Source of the DNA: Plantago ovata | Taxonomy: Eukaryota; Streptophyta; Magnoliopsida; Lamiales; Plantaginaceae | Assembly: GCA_028274465.1 (NCBI GenBank) | Contig: CM051456.1 | Span: 126,558,880 to 126,622,879, forward strand | Length of the DNA: 64,000 nucleotides | Direction of reading: 5' to 3' | Notes under the pieces: generated by a model | The model's database searches: none | Seen by the model: only the letters and a program-made list of their open reading frames with translations | Told to the model about the DNA's origin: nothing | Shown: piece after piece, positions 63,618 through 64,000 of the stretch | Position numbering within the stretch: the first letter of the stretch is position 1 | Layout: every line of letters starts with the position of its first letter | Made by a program: the position numbers and the translations under genes

Positions 63618-63830
63618 CTGTAATTCACTCCTTAGCGAAGAGACATTCACGATTTTTGCTCCAAACGTGGATAGCCGTAGAGAAGGAAGAAGGGCTTCAC
63701 TAACATTCCTAACACCATAATAATTTGTATCTAGGCATTCTTTTTCTGTCTCATAGGTTGTCTTCATCAAGATTCAAAGTCCTTAAGCCGTCTCCATCAT
63801 CAATTTCTACGGCAGAAACTCAAACATTTT
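63616..63830 (-). pseudogene. Short-chain dehydrogenase/reductase fragment
   Basis: The minus-strand frame from about 63767 reads TTYETEKECLDTNYYGVRNVSEALLPSLRLST, then IVNVSSLRSEL, typical of the (+)-neomenthol/menthone or salutaridine reductase-like SDR family (N-x-Y-G-x motif and the first serine block). The coding similarity ends where the foldback element begins, before the catalytic YxxxK. Upstream, the Rossmann GxxxGIG part is not visible and a frameshift lies near 63770. A broken gene piece. Confidence 0.65.
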
Positions 63831-64000
63831 TTACCAGCATCTTAACTCTTAAGCACTCGTAATATAGCTAATAGACAATGTTCTCGTAAAATATTTGTAT
63901 TTCTTGATCAACTCTTTAGTTTCGTTATTAATAAGCTATTTTTTGCATTCCACACATTCAGAGAAATCTTGGCATATTTTGAAAAATTGCATTTTTTGTC
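63831..64000. other. Window edge
   Basis: No gene seen. The last ~24 bases (GAAAAATTGCATTTTTTGTC) resemble the end of the same foldback family, so another copy may begin here. Confidence 0.35.

Overview
The window is nuclear DNA of a flowering plant. It holds spliced genes with canonical GT-AG introns, a nuclear-type tRNA-His, TATA boxes, and AT-rich intergenic DNA filled with MITEs and LINE debris. A TPS-a terpene synthase next to a phylloplanin, an R1/late-blight-type CC-NLR and class IV chitinases suggest an asterid, probably Lamiales (perhaps Lamiaceae such as Salvia). That placement is an inference from protein resemblance; no search was run.

Layout. 1-7.6 kb: an intact seven-exon sesquiterpene-synthase-type gene (+) converges on a two-exon phylloplanin-like gene (-), followed by a small membrane protein gene (+). 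7.6-11.5 kb: repeats, including a 90-bp AT microsatellite and a MITE. 11.5-17.6 kb: a complete nine-exon condensin II subunit CAP-D3 gene (-). 17.6-26 kb: a repeat graveyard with an RT pseudogene, LINE tails and a 581-bp hAT MITE with perfect 8-bp target duplications. 26.6-32.9 kb: a complete twelve-coding-exon kinesin-13A gene (+). 33.2-38 kb: a MITE, a PPR pseudogene and a CC-NLR with an internal frameshift. 39.0-39.8 kb: an intact intronless ribosomal protein P2 copy with a poly-A tract and perfect 17-bp target duplications, i.e. a retrocopy. 40.4-43.2 kb: a seven-exon FKBP16-3-like lumenal immunophilin (+). 43.5-62.3 kb: a tandem minus-strand array of class IV chitinases with five intact genes, one hevein-only derivative and one 3' remnant. 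Fragments of BAHD acyltransferase, F-box and cytochrome P450 genes lie among them. 62.3-64 kb: tRNA-His(GUG) and an SDR fragment disrupted by a foldback element.

Themes. Housekeeping genes (CAP-D3, kinesin-13A, FKBP16-3, tRNA-His, the P2 copy) alternate with defence and surface-chemistry genes (terpene synthase, phylloplanin, NLR, chitinases). The chitinase array shows birth-and-death evolution: shared 5' TATA positions, a shared intron position, and a remnant that an internal deletion can explain. I see no CRISPR, organellar or viral region and no clearly new multi-gene system. The most distinctive signals are the terpene synthase with a substituted second metal motif, the P2 retrogene, the hevein-only chitinase derivative, and an eight-unit palindrome array inside a broken F-box gene.
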